Shown here piece by piece: positions 16,943 to 26,029 of a stretch of 50,786 nucleotides of DNA. This stretch comes from Adlercreutzia sp. ZJ141. GTDB taxonomy: Bacteria > Actinomycetota > Coriobacteriia > Coriobacteriales > Eggerthellaceae. The stretch is taken from positions 1 through 50,786 of the forward strand of contig NZ_JAAKEB010000015.1 of NCBI RefSeq assembly GCF_011038965.1, written 5' to 3'. Both the position numbers and the translations under genes were made by a program. Positions within the stretch are counted from its first letter, which is position 1. Each line of letters opens with the position of its first letter. The notes beneath the pieces are model-generated. The model was not told where the DNA came from and made no database searches. It saw nothing but the letters and a program-made list of their open reading frames with translations.

Positions 16943-17335
16943 CTAATGAAGGCGACGGATGGCAAGTGCTGTTGATCCGGGATTCACCAAGGCGTTTACC
17001 GATTCACGCGTTTCGAGCTCGTGCACACGGTCGGCAAGACGTCGCACGCGCTTATGCAGGTCGTCAAGCTCTTGATCGCGCTCATCGAGCCTGCCCTGCA
17101 AGTCGAGAATACGCGTCACACCTGCCAAGTTAATTCCCTCGCTGGTAAGCTCATTGATTAACGTGAGCCTATCGATATCAGCCTGCGAGTAGCGCCGCGT
17201 GTTGCCACTCGTACGCTGTGGTGTGACCAGGCCTTTCTGCTCGTACGCGCGCAGCGTCTGCGGATGCACACCCGCCAGCTCGGCAGCGACGCTGATCATA
17301 TATACCGGGCGATCCCTATCGGTGCGCTCAGTCAT
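16943..17335 (-). CDS. hspR: Heat-shock repressor HspR (MerR family)
   Basis: 130 residues. The MerR winged helix is at the N-terminus ([33 protein letters not shown]...NTRRYS), followed by a coiled-coil dimer helix ([26 protein letters not shown]). The motif [16 protein letters not shown] is characteristic of HspR, which represses the dnaK and clpB operons through HAIR sites and uses DnaK as co-repressor. It overlaps the end of dnaJ by 8 bp, giving the actinobacterial order dnaK-grpE-dnaJ-hspR. Confidence 0.92.
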   Translation of the reverse strand: MTERTDRDRPVYMISVAAELAGVHPQTLRAYEQKGLVTPQRTSGNTRRYSQADIDRLTLINELTSEGINLAGVTRILDLQGRLDERDQELDDLHKRVRRLADRVHELETRESVNALVNPGSTALAIRRLH

Positions 17336-18275
17336 TCCAATCCCTCATCTCGTCATCCGATGCATCAAGGTAGGCTTGTAGCGCCGCAGCTTGCCGGTCG
17401 TTGAGTGTCTGGGGGACACGAACCTTCACCGTTAGCTTCAAGTCACCCGAACCCGAGCCTTTCACCTTCGGAGCACCCTTGCCGCGAAGCGTCAGCTTTG
17501 TGTCGTGCTGGGTGCCGGCGGGAACCTTCACGCGAACCTTGGGTCCACCAGGCGTAGGAACAATCACGCTCGCGCCCAACGCCGCCTCGGCAACGCTCAC
17601 CGGAACATCGAGCAGCACGTCGGCCCCATCGCGTGTGAAGAACGGATGCGGAGCGATCTTCGTGGTTATGAGCAAGTCGCCTGCAGCTCCGCCGTTTTCT
17701 CCTGGAGCACCCTTTCCCTTGAAACGCAAACGACCCCCATCAACAGCACCCGCAGGAACTTTCACCAACAGCGTTTCCGTTTCGGTCTTGCCGGGAATGC
17801 GCACCGATACGCTCTTCTGCGTACCAGAAAACGCTTCATCGAACGTCACGTTGAGCGTCACGTTCATGTCCTGTCCCTTCCGTGGACGTGGACCGCGCGG
17901 AGCACCACCAAAGCCACCAAATCCGCCGAAACCGCCTGCGCCCCAATCGGACCCGAACGCACCTTCACCCCGGCGAATACTCTCGAGAATTTCTGCCCAA
18001 CTACCGAAGCCTCCGAACATATCGTCAGCTGATGCAGCTCCCCAGCCGTGGGGAATGCGATTTGCATCGGCAGTACCGTACTGGTCGTAAATCTTGCGCT
18101 TCTTCTCGTCGGAGAGCACCTCGTAGGCTTCGTTGATCTCCTTAAATTTCGCCTCATCACCACCCGCATCAGGATGATGCGTGCGAGCGAGCTTGCGAAA
18201 AGCTTTCTTTATCTCATCGCTTGAGGCGGTGCGAGGCACGCCAAGCGTCTTGTAATAGTCAGGGGTAGCCGACAT
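17328..18275 (-). CDS. dnaJ: DnaJ/CbpA-type co-chaperone lacking the zinc-finger domain
   Basis: 315 residues from ATG 18275 (AGAGGTGG upstream; an earlier in-frame TTG is unlikely). J domain at residues 5-70 with the HPD tripeptide ([11 protein letters not shown]). A Gly/Phe-rich linker follows ([11 protein letters not shown]), then two C-terminal substrate-binding beta domains. The CXXCXGXG zinc-finger repeats are absent, so this is a CbpA-like type B J-protein. It stimulates DnaK ATPase. It sits between grpE and hspR, preceded by a structured intergenic region. Confidence 0.92.
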   Translation of the reverse strand: MSATPDYYKTLGVPRTASSDEIKKAFRKLARTHHPDAGGDEAKFKEINEAYEVLSDEKKRKIYDQYGTADANRIPHGWGAASADDMFGGFGSWAEILESIRRGEGAFGSDWGAGGFGGFGGFGGAPRGPRPRKGQDMNVTLNVTFDEAFSGTQKSVSVRIPGKTETETLLVKVPAGAVDGGRLRFKGKGAPGENGGAAGDLLITTKIAPHPFFTRDGADVLLDVPVSVAEAALGASVIVPTPGGPKVRVKVPAGTQHDTKLTLRGKGAPKVKGSGSGDLKLTVKVRVPQTLNDRQAAALQAYLDASDDEMRDWND

Positions 18276-18302
18276 ACGCCCACCTCTCTTTCTTTTTTTA
18301 AG

Positions 18303-18333
18303 CAAGGGCGGGCCAAAGAAAAGCCCGCCCTTG
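18303..18333. terminator. 11-bp perfect hairpin just upstream of dnaJ
   Basis: CAAGGGCGGGC (18303-18313) and GCCCGCCCTTG (18323-18333) are perfect complements around a 9-base loop. It lies 28 bp before the dnaJ start inside the operon. On the minus strand it is followed by A-rich, not T-rich sequence, so it is probably an attenuation, processing or stability structure and not a full terminator. Confidence 0.5.
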
Positions 18334-18367
18334 AATCAATCGTTATTGGCAATGTCTCAGCTTTGAA

Positions 18368-18476
18368 GGAGTGCGGAACAATGCTCACTAAGCGAGTTCC
18401 GCAGCGACTGGAACAGTCCAGCGGACTGTTCCACAAAGCGAGGACTGCCGAGCGACTGAGCGTTGCTCCGCACTCC
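18368..18476. repeat. 109-bp composite palindromic element between grpE and dnaJ
   Basis: Outer arms 18368-18387 and 18457-18476 are inverted repeats matching at 18 of 20 positions. Inside lies a perfect 10-bp palindrome GGAACAGTCC/GGACTGTTCC (18410-18419 and 18423-18432). Between them AAGCGAG and GCGACT words are directly repeated on each side. The transcript would fold into a long branched hairpin immediately after grpE. It has the look of a small mobile palindrome or a processing element. Confidence 0.7.
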
Positions 18477-18493
18477 ACAGCCTCGCATTGCTG

Positions 18494-19294
18494 TTACTCT
18501 TCCGCAGCGGGCTTTTCTCGTTTTGGCCCGCCCGTTGTGACCGTCACCATGGCCGGCCGCAGCACCTTCGCGCCCATCTTGTAGCCCTTTTGGTACACAT
18601 CGGCCACCGTTTCGTCGGGTACATCGGTGTTGGGAACCGTGGCAACCGCCTGAGCCTCCAACGCATCGTATGGCTCGCCGGCCGGGTCGATCACCTGCAC
18701 GCCATCTTTCACCAGCACGTCAACGAACTTGGCATGCACGGCTTTCACACCATCGAGTAAATCGGCCTCGCCGTTGTTGGCAGCGAAATCGATGGTACGC
18801 TCGAAGTCATCAATGACAGGAATCAGCCCCATAACCAACTTCTCGGCAGCACGGGCCTTCTCAACCTCACGCTGCTCGTTCATACGACGACGGTACGTGT
18901 CCCATTCGGCGTGGAGCCGCATGAACTTGTCCTGCCACTCCTTCGCTTCAGCCTGTGCGGCTGCGATCAGTTCGTCGGAGCTTTGCTGGGCATCGGCCTG
19001 CTCGAGCACCTCTTCAGCCTCTCGAACCACGTCCGATTCGCCCTGTTCCTCGTCGTGCACCTCATCGTGCTCGTTATCACAATCGGCTGCGGCCTCGGCC
19101 GACCCCGAAGGGTCGGCCGGCTCGACAGATGCGGCGTCCTCGGAGGAGGAGGTCGAGTCGCCGCCGTGGTCGACGTTTTCTGTGGCAGGCAACACTGCGT
19201 CCGCCATTGGCTCTTCTACGTCATCAATGGGAATCTGCCGCGCTGTAGCCCTTGCCTCACTGTCTCGCGTGGAGTTGTTCGGCTGCTGGGTCAT
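18494..19294 (-). CDS. grpE: Nucleotide exchange factor GrpE
   Basis: 266 residues. An acidic, low-complexity N-terminal extension of about 110 residues precedes the GrpE core: a long coiled-coil helix (EAKEWQDKFMRLHAEWDTYRRRM) and the C-terminal beta domain with GVQVIDPAGEPYDALEAQAV and VADVYQKGYKMGAKVLRPAMVTV, the family signature. It releases ADP from DnaK. The start is 5 bp after the dnaK stop and its ribosome site lies within the dnaK end. Confidence 0.93.
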   Translation of the reverse strand: MTQQPNNSTRDSEARATARQIPIDDVEEPMADAVLPATENVDHGGDSTSSSEDAASVEPADPSGSAEAAADCDNEHDEVHDEEQGESDVVREAEEVLEQADAQQSSDELIAAAQAEAKEWQDKFMRLHAEWDTYRRRMNEQREVEKARAAEKLVMGLIPVIDDFERTIDFAANNGEADLLDGVKAVHAKFVDVLVKDGVQVIDPAGEPYDALEAQAVATVPNTDVPDETVADVYQKGYKMGAKVLRPAMVTVTTGGPKREKPAAEE

Positions 19295-19299
19295 GGCGC

Positions 19300-21195
19300 T
19301 TACTTCCCTTCCTTGTCATCGACTACTTCGTAGTCGGCTTCGATGGTGTCGTCGTTTTGAGCAGCGCCCGCATCAGGTGCCTGGCCAGCTGCCTGCTCGG
19401 TGGAGTACACCACTTCGGCAAGCTTGTAGCCAGCCTGCTGCAGCTTCTCAGTGGCTGCCTTAATAGCCTCAGTGTCGGTACCCTCAAGCGCGGTGCGTGC
19501 CTCGGATATCGCTTGCTCAGCCTGGCTCTTCGCGTCGGCCGGAACCTTGTCGCCCAGCTCGGAGAGGGTCTGCTCGGTGGCGTTCACCAATGCGTCGGCA
19601 TTGTTGCGCACCTCAACCTCTTCCTTGCGGCGCTTGTCTTCCTCGGCATGAGCCTCGGCGTCCTTCACCATGCGATCAACTTCGTCGTCGTTGAGCGCCG
19701 TGGAGCCCGAAATGGTGATCTGCTGCTGCTTGCCGGTGCCCAAATCCTTCGCCGACACATTCACGATGCCGTTGGCGTCGATGTCGAACGTCACTTCGAT
19801 CTGCGGAACGCCACGCCGTGCTGCCGGAATGCCGGTCAGCTGGAAGCGACCGAGTGTCTTATTGTCGTTGGCCATCTGACGCTCGCCTTGCAGTACGTGA
19901 ATTTCAACGCTGGTCTGGTTATCGGCAGCGGTGGAGTAGATTTCGGTCTTGCGGGTGGGGATGGTGGTGTTGCGCTCGATCATGCGAGTCATAACGCCGC
20001 CCATGGTTTCAACACCCAGCGACAGCGGGGTAACATCCAGAAGCAGAATGCCCTCGACATCACCAGACAGCACGCCGCCCTGCACGGCCGCACCCATGGC
20101 CACAACTTCGTCGGGGTTCACCGACATGTTCGGCGCCTTGCCCGTGATCTTCTTCACCAGCTCCTGCACGGCAGGCATGCGAGTGGAGCCGCCGACCAGG
20201 ATAACTTCGTCGATGTTGCCCGCAGACAGGCCCGCATCGGACAACGCGCGCTCAACCGGCTTGCGGCAACGATCGAGCAGGTCCTTCGTGATGCTTTCGA
20301 ACTCCACGCGAGTAAGCGTGTAGTCAAGGTGCTGTGGAACACCATCGATGGCGGTAATGAACGGCAGGTTGATGGTGGTCTGCGTGGTGGCGGACAGCTC
20401 CATTTTCGCCTTCTCGGCGGCTTCCTTCAAACGCTGCAGCGCCATCGGGTCCTGACGCAGGTCAGTGCCCTTGTCGGCCTTGAACTTGTCAGCCATCCAG
20501 TCGATGACGCGCTGATCCCAGTCGTCACCACCCAAGTGGTTGTCGCCAGCAGTGGAGGCTACCTCAAACACGCCGTCGCCCAGCTCCAGCACCGACACGT
20601 CGAACGTACCGCCGCCCAGGTCGAACACGAGAATCTTCTCGTCCTTGTTTGTCTTGTCCAAGCCGTAGGCAAGTGCCGCTGCCGTAGGCTCGTTGATGAT
20701 GCGCAGTACCTCGAGACCGGCGATCTTACCAGCATCCTTGGTGGCCTGGCGCTGAGCGTCGTTGAAGTAGGCCGGCACGGTGATGACGGCCTGGGTGATG
20801 GTGGTGCCCAGTTGCTTCTCGGCATCGTTCTTCATCTTCTGCAGAACCATAGCGGAAATCTCTTCCGGCGTGTAATCCTTACCGTCGATGTCAACAACCG
20901 CACGGCCACCGCTGCCCGACTTCACCTTGTAGCTGACGGTCTTCTGCTCTTCGGAGGTCTCGCTGAACGAACGGCCGATGAAACGCTTCACTGACGACAC
21001 CGTATTGGTGGGGTTGGTAACCGCCTGGTTTTTTGCCTGCTTGCCAACCACACGCTCGCCGTCGGCGCGGAAGCCCTCAACCGACGGAGTGGTGCGATCG
21101 CCCTCGGCGTTCACCAGAATTTCGGGTTCGCTGCCCTCCATGACCGCCATGGCGGAGTTCGTCGTGCCCAAGTCGATGCCAAGAATCTTGCCCAT
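19300..21195 (-). CDS. dnaK: Chaperone DnaK (Hsp70)
   Basis: 631 residues from ATG 21195, chosen because GGGAAGGA lies upstream and the protein then begins [21 protein letters not shown], the canonical Hsp70 start. The ATPase domain carries the Hsp70 signatures [22 protein letters not shown] and [18 protein letters not shown] substrate-binding domain, helical lid and acidic tail [17 protein letters not shown] follow. It is the first gene of a minus-strand chaperone operon that includes its repressor hspR. Confidence 0.97.
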   Translation of the reverse strand: MGKILGIDLGTTNSAMAVMEGSEPEILVNAEGDRTTPSVEGFRADGERVVGKQAKNQAVTNPTNTVSSVKRFIGRSFSETSEEQKTVSYKVKSGSGGRAVVDIDGKDYTPEEISAMVLQKMKNDAEKQLGTTITQAVITVPAYFNDAQRQATKDAGKIAGLEVLRIINEPTAAALAYGLDKTNKDEKILVFDLGGGTFDVSVLELGDGVFEVASTAGDNHLGGDDWDQRVIDWMADKFKADKGTDLRQDPMALQRLKEAAEKAKMELSATTQTTINLPFITAIDGVPQHLDYTLTRVEFESITKDLLDRCRKPVERALSDAGLSAGNIDEVILVGGSTRMPAVQELVKKITGKAPNMSVNPDEVVAMGAAVQGGVLSGDVEGILLLDVTPLSLGVETMGGVMTRMIERNTTIPTRKTEIYSTAADNQTSVEIHVLQGERQMANDNKTLGRFQLTGIPAARRGVPQIEVTFDIDANGIVNVSAKDLGTGKQQQITISGSTALNDDEVDRMVKDAEAHAEEDKRRKEEVEVRNNADALVNATEQTLSELGDKVPADAKSQAEQAISEARTALEGTDTEAIKAATEKLQQAGYKLAEVVYSTEQAAGQAPDAGAAQNDDTIEADYEVVDDKEGK

Positions 21196-21272
21196 TATTG
21201 TGTCCTTCCCTAAGAAGTTTATTACCTTGTTCGGCCGTGCAACGGGTGCGTTCTGTCGTTGCAACGAAATGC

Positions 21273-21301
21273 ACTATAAAATCTTAGTGATGCAGTGTCA
21301 A
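21273..21301 (-). promoter_or_regulatory. dnaK operon promoter with HAIR-like half-sites
   Basis: On the minus strand TTGACA (21301-21296), exactly 17 bp, then TATAGT (21278-21273): a near-consensus housekeeping promoter about 80 bp before dnaK. The -35 is embedded in CTTGACA-N7-ACTAAGA. This partly matches the HspR operator HAIR (CTTGAGT-N7-ACTCAAG): the CTTGA and ACT cores and the spacing agree, while the other positions differ. No CIRCE element is seen. Confidence 0.7.
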
Positions 21302-21353
21302 GTTTTTTATCACAGCTTGTTGAAATTTTGTAATGTTGCCGTTATATGGCCAC

Positions 21354-21393
21354 AAAAAACGGCTGCGCTCCGCCCGTGGCAGAAACGCAGCCG
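21354..21393 (-). terminator. Intrinsic terminator of the ferredoxin gene
   Basis: On the minus strand CGGCTGCG (21393-21386) pairs with CGCAGCCG (21367-21360), followed by a run of six T (21359-21354). It lies 50 bp after the ferredoxin stop and just ahead of the dnaK promoter, so it insulates the two units. Confidence 0.8.
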
Positions 21394-21442
21394 CTTTCAA
21401 AACGATTCAAACGACACAACGGTGCCGCGAACGTGATTCGCC

Positions 21443-21631
21443 TTAATCCTCCTGGATTTCGGGGATGGCGCCCATGGGGCACTCTTCGACGCAATCGCCG
21501 CAACCGATGCAGGAATCTTCGTTCACGACCTCAACAGTGCCGCCGGAAACTTCCAGAACGTCATTCGGACATGCGTCAACGCAAATACCGCAACCTACGC
21601 ACTCATCGGCATCGATAATGGGACGGGGCAT
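21443..21631 (-). CDS. 2[4Fe-4S] ferredoxin
   Basis: 62 residues with two motifs CVGCGICVDACP and CIGCGDCVEECP, each CxxCxxCxxxCP, the clostridial-type ferredoxin that binds two 4Fe-4S clusters and carries low-potential electrons. The C-terminus is acidic. The AAGGAGG ribosome site is strong and the gene has its own promoter and terminator. It lies next to hydrogenase maturation genes but appears separately transcribed. Confidence 0.93.
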   Translation of the reverse strand: MPRPIIDADECVGCGICVDACPNDVLEVSGGTVEVVNEDSCIGCGDCVEECPMGAIPEIQED

Positions 21632-21698
21632 GGTGGCCTCCTTCTCGTCTTAGCTTCGCCCGGCACACAGCCGGATTCCTCTCAAAACTACTGGACGC

Positions 21699-21726
21699 AA
21701 GATACCATTATTGAAGGCGAATGCAA
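21699..21726 (-). promoter_or_regulatory. Probable ferredoxin promoter
   Basis: TTGCAT (21726-21721), 16 bp, TATCTT (21704-21699) on the minus strand, about 70 bp before the ferredoxin start and downstream of the hypD stop. Both boxes are imperfect but well placed. Confidence 0.45.
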
Positions 21727-21763
21727 GAGAAATCGAGTGTTTTCCAGGGTTCGGCACAAAAGG

Positions 21764-22882
21764 TTAGTAGTAGCGGTAATAAGCGGCGCAACTACCCTCG
21801 CTGCTGACCATGCACGGACCCACAGGATTCTCGGGCGTACACGCCGTGCGGAACAACGGGCACTCGTTTGGAGCCATGCGAGCGCGCAGCACATCCCCAC
21901 ACCGGCAACCCTTGGGATCGCGCGTTGGCTCGATTACGGGATCGAACTTACGCACAGCGTCGAAGCGTGTGTAACGATTGCGAATGCGGTAGCCCGACCC
22001 AGGAATGGGGCCTAAGCCGCGCCACGTGGCCTCGCAGGTTTCAAACACTTCTTCGATGGCAGCGAGCGCCACTGGGTTACCCTGCGGTTGCACGCCACGC
22101 GCGTAAGCTATCTCAATATCGGCGCGCCCCTCGTGCAACTGGCGCATGATCATGGCAATGCCTTGCAACACGTCGACCGGCTCGAACCCAGTAATGACGC
22201 CGGGGATGCCGTAACGCTCAGCGAGGAATCGGTATGGGTCGGCCCCGATGATGGTACTCACATGTCCTGGCAAGATAAGCGCATCAACCTGCAGCTGCGG
22301 GTCGTTGACAATGGCCTCCAACGCGCCGGGCATGTTCTTGTGAGCACCAAACACGCTGAAGTTGCGAAGTCCCAGCGCGTCGGCACGCTTGATAGCCATT
22401 GCTACAAGCGGCGTAGTAGTTTCGAACCCCACACCCACAAACACGACCTCACGACTCGGGTCGTCTTGAGCGAGACGCAACGCGTCAAGCGGGCTGTACA
22501 CGATACGCACGTTTGCGCCCGAAGCTTGCTCGGCAAGCAGGCTCGAGGTGCTTCCCGGCACACGCGTCATATCGCCGAACGTGGCAATAGTGACGTTCGG
22601 CGTGCGAGCGAGCGCAATAACGGTGTCGATATCGCGGTTCGACGTAACGCACACCGGGCAGCCCGGACCCGACGCCAAGCGCACACCCGTAGGCATGAGG
22701 TTGCGGATGCCGTTTCGGGCAATGGCTACGGTGTGCGTACCGCATACTTCCATAAGGGTTGCGCCACATGCAGGCGCCAACTTGTCGATTGACTCGATGA
22801 GTCCTTTCGCCAACCCTGGGTCTTTGAAAGCCTGTAGTTCTGCCTGAAACGTGTCAGAGGACGCTTTGTGCAATGCCGCCAT
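21764..22882 (-). CDS. hypD: Hydrogenase maturation protein HypD
   Basis: 372 residues, normal for HypD. Visible motifs are MEVCGTHT, GPGCPVCVTSNRDID (conserved Cys pair) and GVITGFEPVDVLQGI, with the C-terminal cluster-binding cysteines CRCGDVL...CPLFRTAC...CMVSSEGSC. With HypC it assembles the Fe(CN)2CO unit of [NiFe]-hydrogenases, holding one 4Fe-4S cluster. The start overlaps the hypC stop (TGATG); a GTG one codon earlier is possible. Confidence 0.95.
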   Translation of the reverse strand: MAALHKASSDTFQAELQAFKDPGLAKGLIESIDKLAPACGATLMEVCGTHTVAIARNGIRNLMPTGVRLASGPGCPVCVTSNRDIDTVIALARTPNVTIATFGDMTRVPGSTSSLLAEQASGANVRIVYSPLDALRLAQDDPSREVVFVGVGFETTTPLVAMAIKRADALGLRNFSVFGAHKNMPGALEAIVNDPQLQVDALILPGHVSTIIGADPYRFLAERYGIPGVITGFEPVDVLQGIAMIMRQLHEGRADIEIAYARGVQPQGNPVALAAIEEVFETCEATWRGLGPIPGSGYRIRNRYTRFDAVRKFDPVIEPTRDPKGCRCGDVLRARMAPNECPLFRTACTPENPVGPCMVSSEGSCAAYYRYY

Positions 22883-23118
22883 CACAACCCCTCCGCATCG
22901 ACTAAGCCAGGGAATTGCCGAATGAGCTCGAGAGTGTCTAAAGCAAACGTTTCATCCACTACCTCGATAGCGAACCCGGCGTGAACGAGCACGTAGTCGC
23001 CTGTGGTCGCCTGCGGCGTGAGATCGAGCGAAATATCACGGGTAACACCCATGATGTCAACAGTAGCCAGGTTGTCGGCCTTCAACTCAACCACGTGGGC
23101 GGGAATTGCCAAGCACAT
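22882..23118 (-). CDS. hypC: Hydrogenase maturation chaperone HypC
   Basis: 78 residues starting MCLAIPAHVVEL. The invariant Cys2, exposed after Met removal, binds the iron centre during cofactor assembly and holds the hydrogenase large subunit open. HGxxHxG-like segments are replaced by YVLVHAGFAIEVVDE, typical of HypC/HupF. It lies between hypF and hypD. Confidence 0.95.
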   Translation of the reverse strand: MCLAIPAHVVELKADNLATVDIMGVTRDISLDLTPQATTGDYVLVHAGFAIEVVDETFALDTLELIRQFPGLVDAEGL

Positions 23119-23177
23119 GTGAGGTTCCTTCTTTCATTTGCGGTAAGCGGGCGCAACGCTTGAAAATGCGTGTGCGC

Positions 23178-25952
23178 TTAGTGTTCTTTCGCGTTCAATG
23201 CTACCACAGCCTGCCCAAACGAAACGCACCCGTCGTTAGGCGGTAGATCGCGGTTGATGGCAACCGAGAAACCGGCCTGTTCGAGCTGATCGAGGGCGTG
23301 TTCAACAACGTAGCGGTTCATGAACACGCCACCTGTTAGCGCCACCGTCTCGATGCCGTACACCGCGCGGCAAAGCTGCGCCACATCCACGATAGCACCC
23401 ACGAATGCGTCGTGGAACCGTTGAGCGATAACGCCAACAGGAACGCCCGCCACAACGTCATCAAGCAGCGCACGAAACGCTGGCTCGGGATCGAGCAGCA
23501 GCACCGAGGTGTCCTGCGCCGTGCTGTTCGGAAGCGCCGTGTTCTTCACGATACTAATAGTTCCGTCGGTCTGCCGACCGACGGAACTTGCCGACGCTGC
23601 GGTCGTGCAAGGTGCGCCACATTCCCGTTCGTATTCGTGTAGGGCAGCTTCCAGAAGGATTGCGGGTTCACCTTCGTAGGTTGGCTCGGTACAAATTCCC
23701 AGAAGCGCACTTGCGGCGTCGAATAGGCGACCCACCGACGAGGTGAGTGGCGTATTGATGCCGGCGTCGATCATCTGCGCGCACACGTCCGCTTGCTCGC
23801 CCAGCTGCTCGATCGCGCGCGCAGCACCCGGATGATCAAGCAGGTCAAACGCCCATAACACGCCGTATGCCATACGCAAGGGGTGGCGCACGGCCGCAGC
23901 ACCGCCCGGCATAGGCACGTAGGCGAAGTTCGCGAAACGCTCGAAGGCGGCCATATTAGCCACAAGCACTTCGCCACCCCAAATGCGCCCGTCTGCACCA
24001 TAACCCGTACCGTCAAAGGCGATGCCGCACACAGCGTCGCGAATGCCATGCTCGCCTACAACCGACGCGATGTGCGCATGGTGGTGCTGCACCCGCACGA
24101 TGCGTGTGCCAGGTTCTTGATCGGCTGCCCACTTTGACGACAGGTACTCAGGATGCAAATCGCACGCCACCAGCGTAGGTTCCATGCGGAATAGCTGCTC
24201 GAAGCGCGCCTTCGCCGCAAGCCACGCATCGTAGGTTTCGACGTGTTCTAAGTCGCCGATGTGCTGTGACACGAACGCTTCCGCCTCGCGCTCGCCATGC
24301 GTCGCCAGACGAGCCAGCGCGAACGTGCATTTCTGATCGGGGCCCGTAGCGAACACAACAGGTCCCTCCACGTGCGTTAACGAGGCGCAGGATGCGACAT
24401 CTGCACAATTGGAAGCAGCAGGCATGCGTTTGTCAGCAGAGCCTGCCTCTTCCGATGAACCGCCACAACACGCGCTGTCAACAGGACAAGCAATTGGCAC
24501 GGGCGCGTAACCGCGAGCACGGCGAATCATCTGAATAGCCGTACCCGCACTGCCCGCACGAATGACGCGCACCACTGAATCGTCAAAGCGCGTGCGAATG
24601 GCACGATTGTTTCCCAACACTGCATCAGCGATGCCCAGCAGACGATCGTAGGCATCAGTGTCGTCAATGACAATGGGTTCGTCGTGAATGTTTCCCGACG
24701 TCATTACCAACATAGGAGGGTTTTTCGCAACTTGCACTGGTGAAGCAGCACCGCCGACATACCCAACAGCCTTAGCACCCGCTGCGCCGCCGGCGCACCC
24801 GGCAGCAACCTGCTCGCAGAAATCGTGCAGCAGCAAATGCTGCACCGGCGTACACGGCAGCATCACGCCCAGTTCGGGAAGATCGCCAATAAGCCCCGGC
24901 ACAAACGCAGCGTCCGGCAAACGCTTGAGCAGCACAATGGGTCGTGCCGCACTTTCCAGCACTTTGGCTTCCTCGGCGCTCACCTGGCACACCTGACGAA
25001 CCGCCTGCACGTCGCGCATCATCACCGCAAACGCCTTACCTTCGCGCCGCTTGCGCTGGCGTAGCTGGGCGACCGCCTGCTTGTTGTTCGCGTCGCACGC
25101 CAGATGAAAGCCGCCGAGCCCCTTCACCGCCACAATGCCGCCTGACGCAAGAAGCCGCGCTGCTCGAGCAAAGATGGCGTCGCTCTTCTCGCGACCACGC
25201 CCCCAAACAACGCGAACGTTCCCATCGCACGCGCGTTCGGCGTCGGCGCAGCTCCTATCGCAAACGCGTTCGACGTCGCTTTCAGAAAAGGGGATACCAC
25301 CCGACACTGCATCCAACGCAACGTCGCCACAGGTCGCATCGCACATGCCTTCGATGACGGCGCAGTTCGAACTCTGCCACGCAAACGAAACGCACGGCCC
25401 GCAATCGAAACACGCATCGGGTTGCGCATGGAAACGACGATCCAATGGGTCGGCGTATTCGTGCGCGCACGGCCCACACATGGGAAATGCGCCCATCGAC
25501 GTCTTCTCGCGATCGTACGGCAAAGCGTCGATGATAGTGAATCGGGGCCCGCAGTTTGTGCAGTTGATAAACGGGTAGCGGTAGCGACGATCAGCCGGAT
25601 CGAACAGCTCGGATACGCAATCGTTGCACGTAGCCAGGTCGGGTGACACGAGCGTTGTCTCCTGCGTTTTTGCCTCGTCAGAGAAACGAATCTCGAACGT
25701 TTCGAAATCCTGTAGCGGAACCTCTTTCAGATCCACTTCCTCAACGTGTGCCGCCGCGGGTGGGTTCTCGTGCAATTCACACACGAATTCATCGAGCAGC
25801 TTCCCTTCCCCTTCCGCATGGATAAACACGCCATCCACTGCATTCAGTACCCATCCGTTGATCAGGTATCGTTTTGCCAAACGATAAACGAAGGGGCGGA
25901 AACCCACCCCTTGTACGATTCCTTTAACCTGAATGTCGAGCGCTTCAACCAT
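23178..25952 (-). CDS. hypF: Carbamoyltransferase HypF, enlarged by low-complexity insertions
   Basis: 924 residues, clearly longer than the common 750-780. Order: acylphosphatase domain (VKGIVQGVGFRPFVYRLA, residues 9-26), two zinc fingers (C109/C112-C131/C134 and C159/C162-C181/C184), YrdC-like domain (from about 255; GGIVAVKGLGGFHLACDA), and Kae1-like domain with the metal site VQHHHAHIASV. It makes the thiocarbamate on HypE that becomes cyanide. Extra Cys- or Ala/Ser-rich stretches lie near residues 193-255, 382-410, 488-530 and 790-830. First gene of hypF-hypC-hypD; an AAAGGCGG ribosome site precedes ATG 25952. Confidence 0.93.
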   Translation of the reverse strand: MVEALDIQVKGIVQGVGFRPFVYRLAKRYLINGWVLNAVDGVFIHAEGEGKLLDEFVCELHENPPAAAHVEEVDLKEVPLQDFETFEIRFSDEAKTQETTLVSPDLATCNDCVSELFDPADRRYRYPFINCTNCGPRFTIIDALPYDREKTSMGAFPMCGPCAHEYADPLDRRFHAQPDACFDCGPCVSFAWQSSNCAVIEGMCDATCGDVALDAVSGGIPFSESDVERVCDRSCADAERACDGNVRVVWGRGREKSDAIFARAARLLASGGIVAVKGLGGFHLACDANNKQAVAQLRQRKRREGKAFAVMMRDVQAVRQVCQVSAEEAKVLESAARPIVLLKRLPDAAFVPGLIGDLPELGVMLPCTPVQHLLLHDFCEQVAAGCAGGAAGAKAVGYVGGAASPVQVAKNPPMLVMTSGNIHDEPIVIDDTDAYDRLLGIADAVLGNNRAIRTRFDDSVVRVIRAGSAGTAIQMIRRARGYAPVPIACPVDSACCGGSSEEAGSADKRMPAASNCADVASCASLTHVEGPVVFATGPDQKCTFALARLATHGEREAEAFVSQHIGDLEHVETYDAWLAAKARFEQLFRMEPTLVACDLHPEYLSSKWAADQEPGTRIVRVQHHHAHIASVVGEHGIRDAVCGIAFDGTGYGADGRIWGGEVLVANMAAFERFANFAYVPMPGGAAAVRHPLRMAYGVLWAFDLLDHPGAARAIEQLGEQADVCAQMIDAGINTPLTSSVGRLFDAASALLGICTEPTYEGEPAILLEAALHEYERECGAPCTTAASASSVGRQTDGTISIVKNTALPNSTAQDTSVLLLDPEPAFRALLDDVVAGVPVGVIAQRFHDAFVGAIVDVAQLCRAVYGIETVALTGGVFMNRYVVEHALDQLEQAGFSVAINRDLPPNDGCVSFGQAVVALNAKEH

Positions 25953-26029
25953 AAGCCGCCTTTCATGTCTTAATCTGGGTTCTCACACGTGCGCGCACGC
26001 ATGAGCCCGTACGCAGCCACGCAGCCAGC

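Noticed and set aside
19252-20994. 580-codon plus-strand open frame opposite dnaK/grpE
   Set aside because: It is a long antisense shadow of a highly conserved, codon-biased dnaK gene, with no domain and no ribosome site.
21236-21345. CIRCE operator for HrcA upstream of dnaK
   Set aside because: No TTAGCACTC-N9-GAGTGCTAA sequence is present; hspR in the operon and the HAIR-like site explain regulation better.
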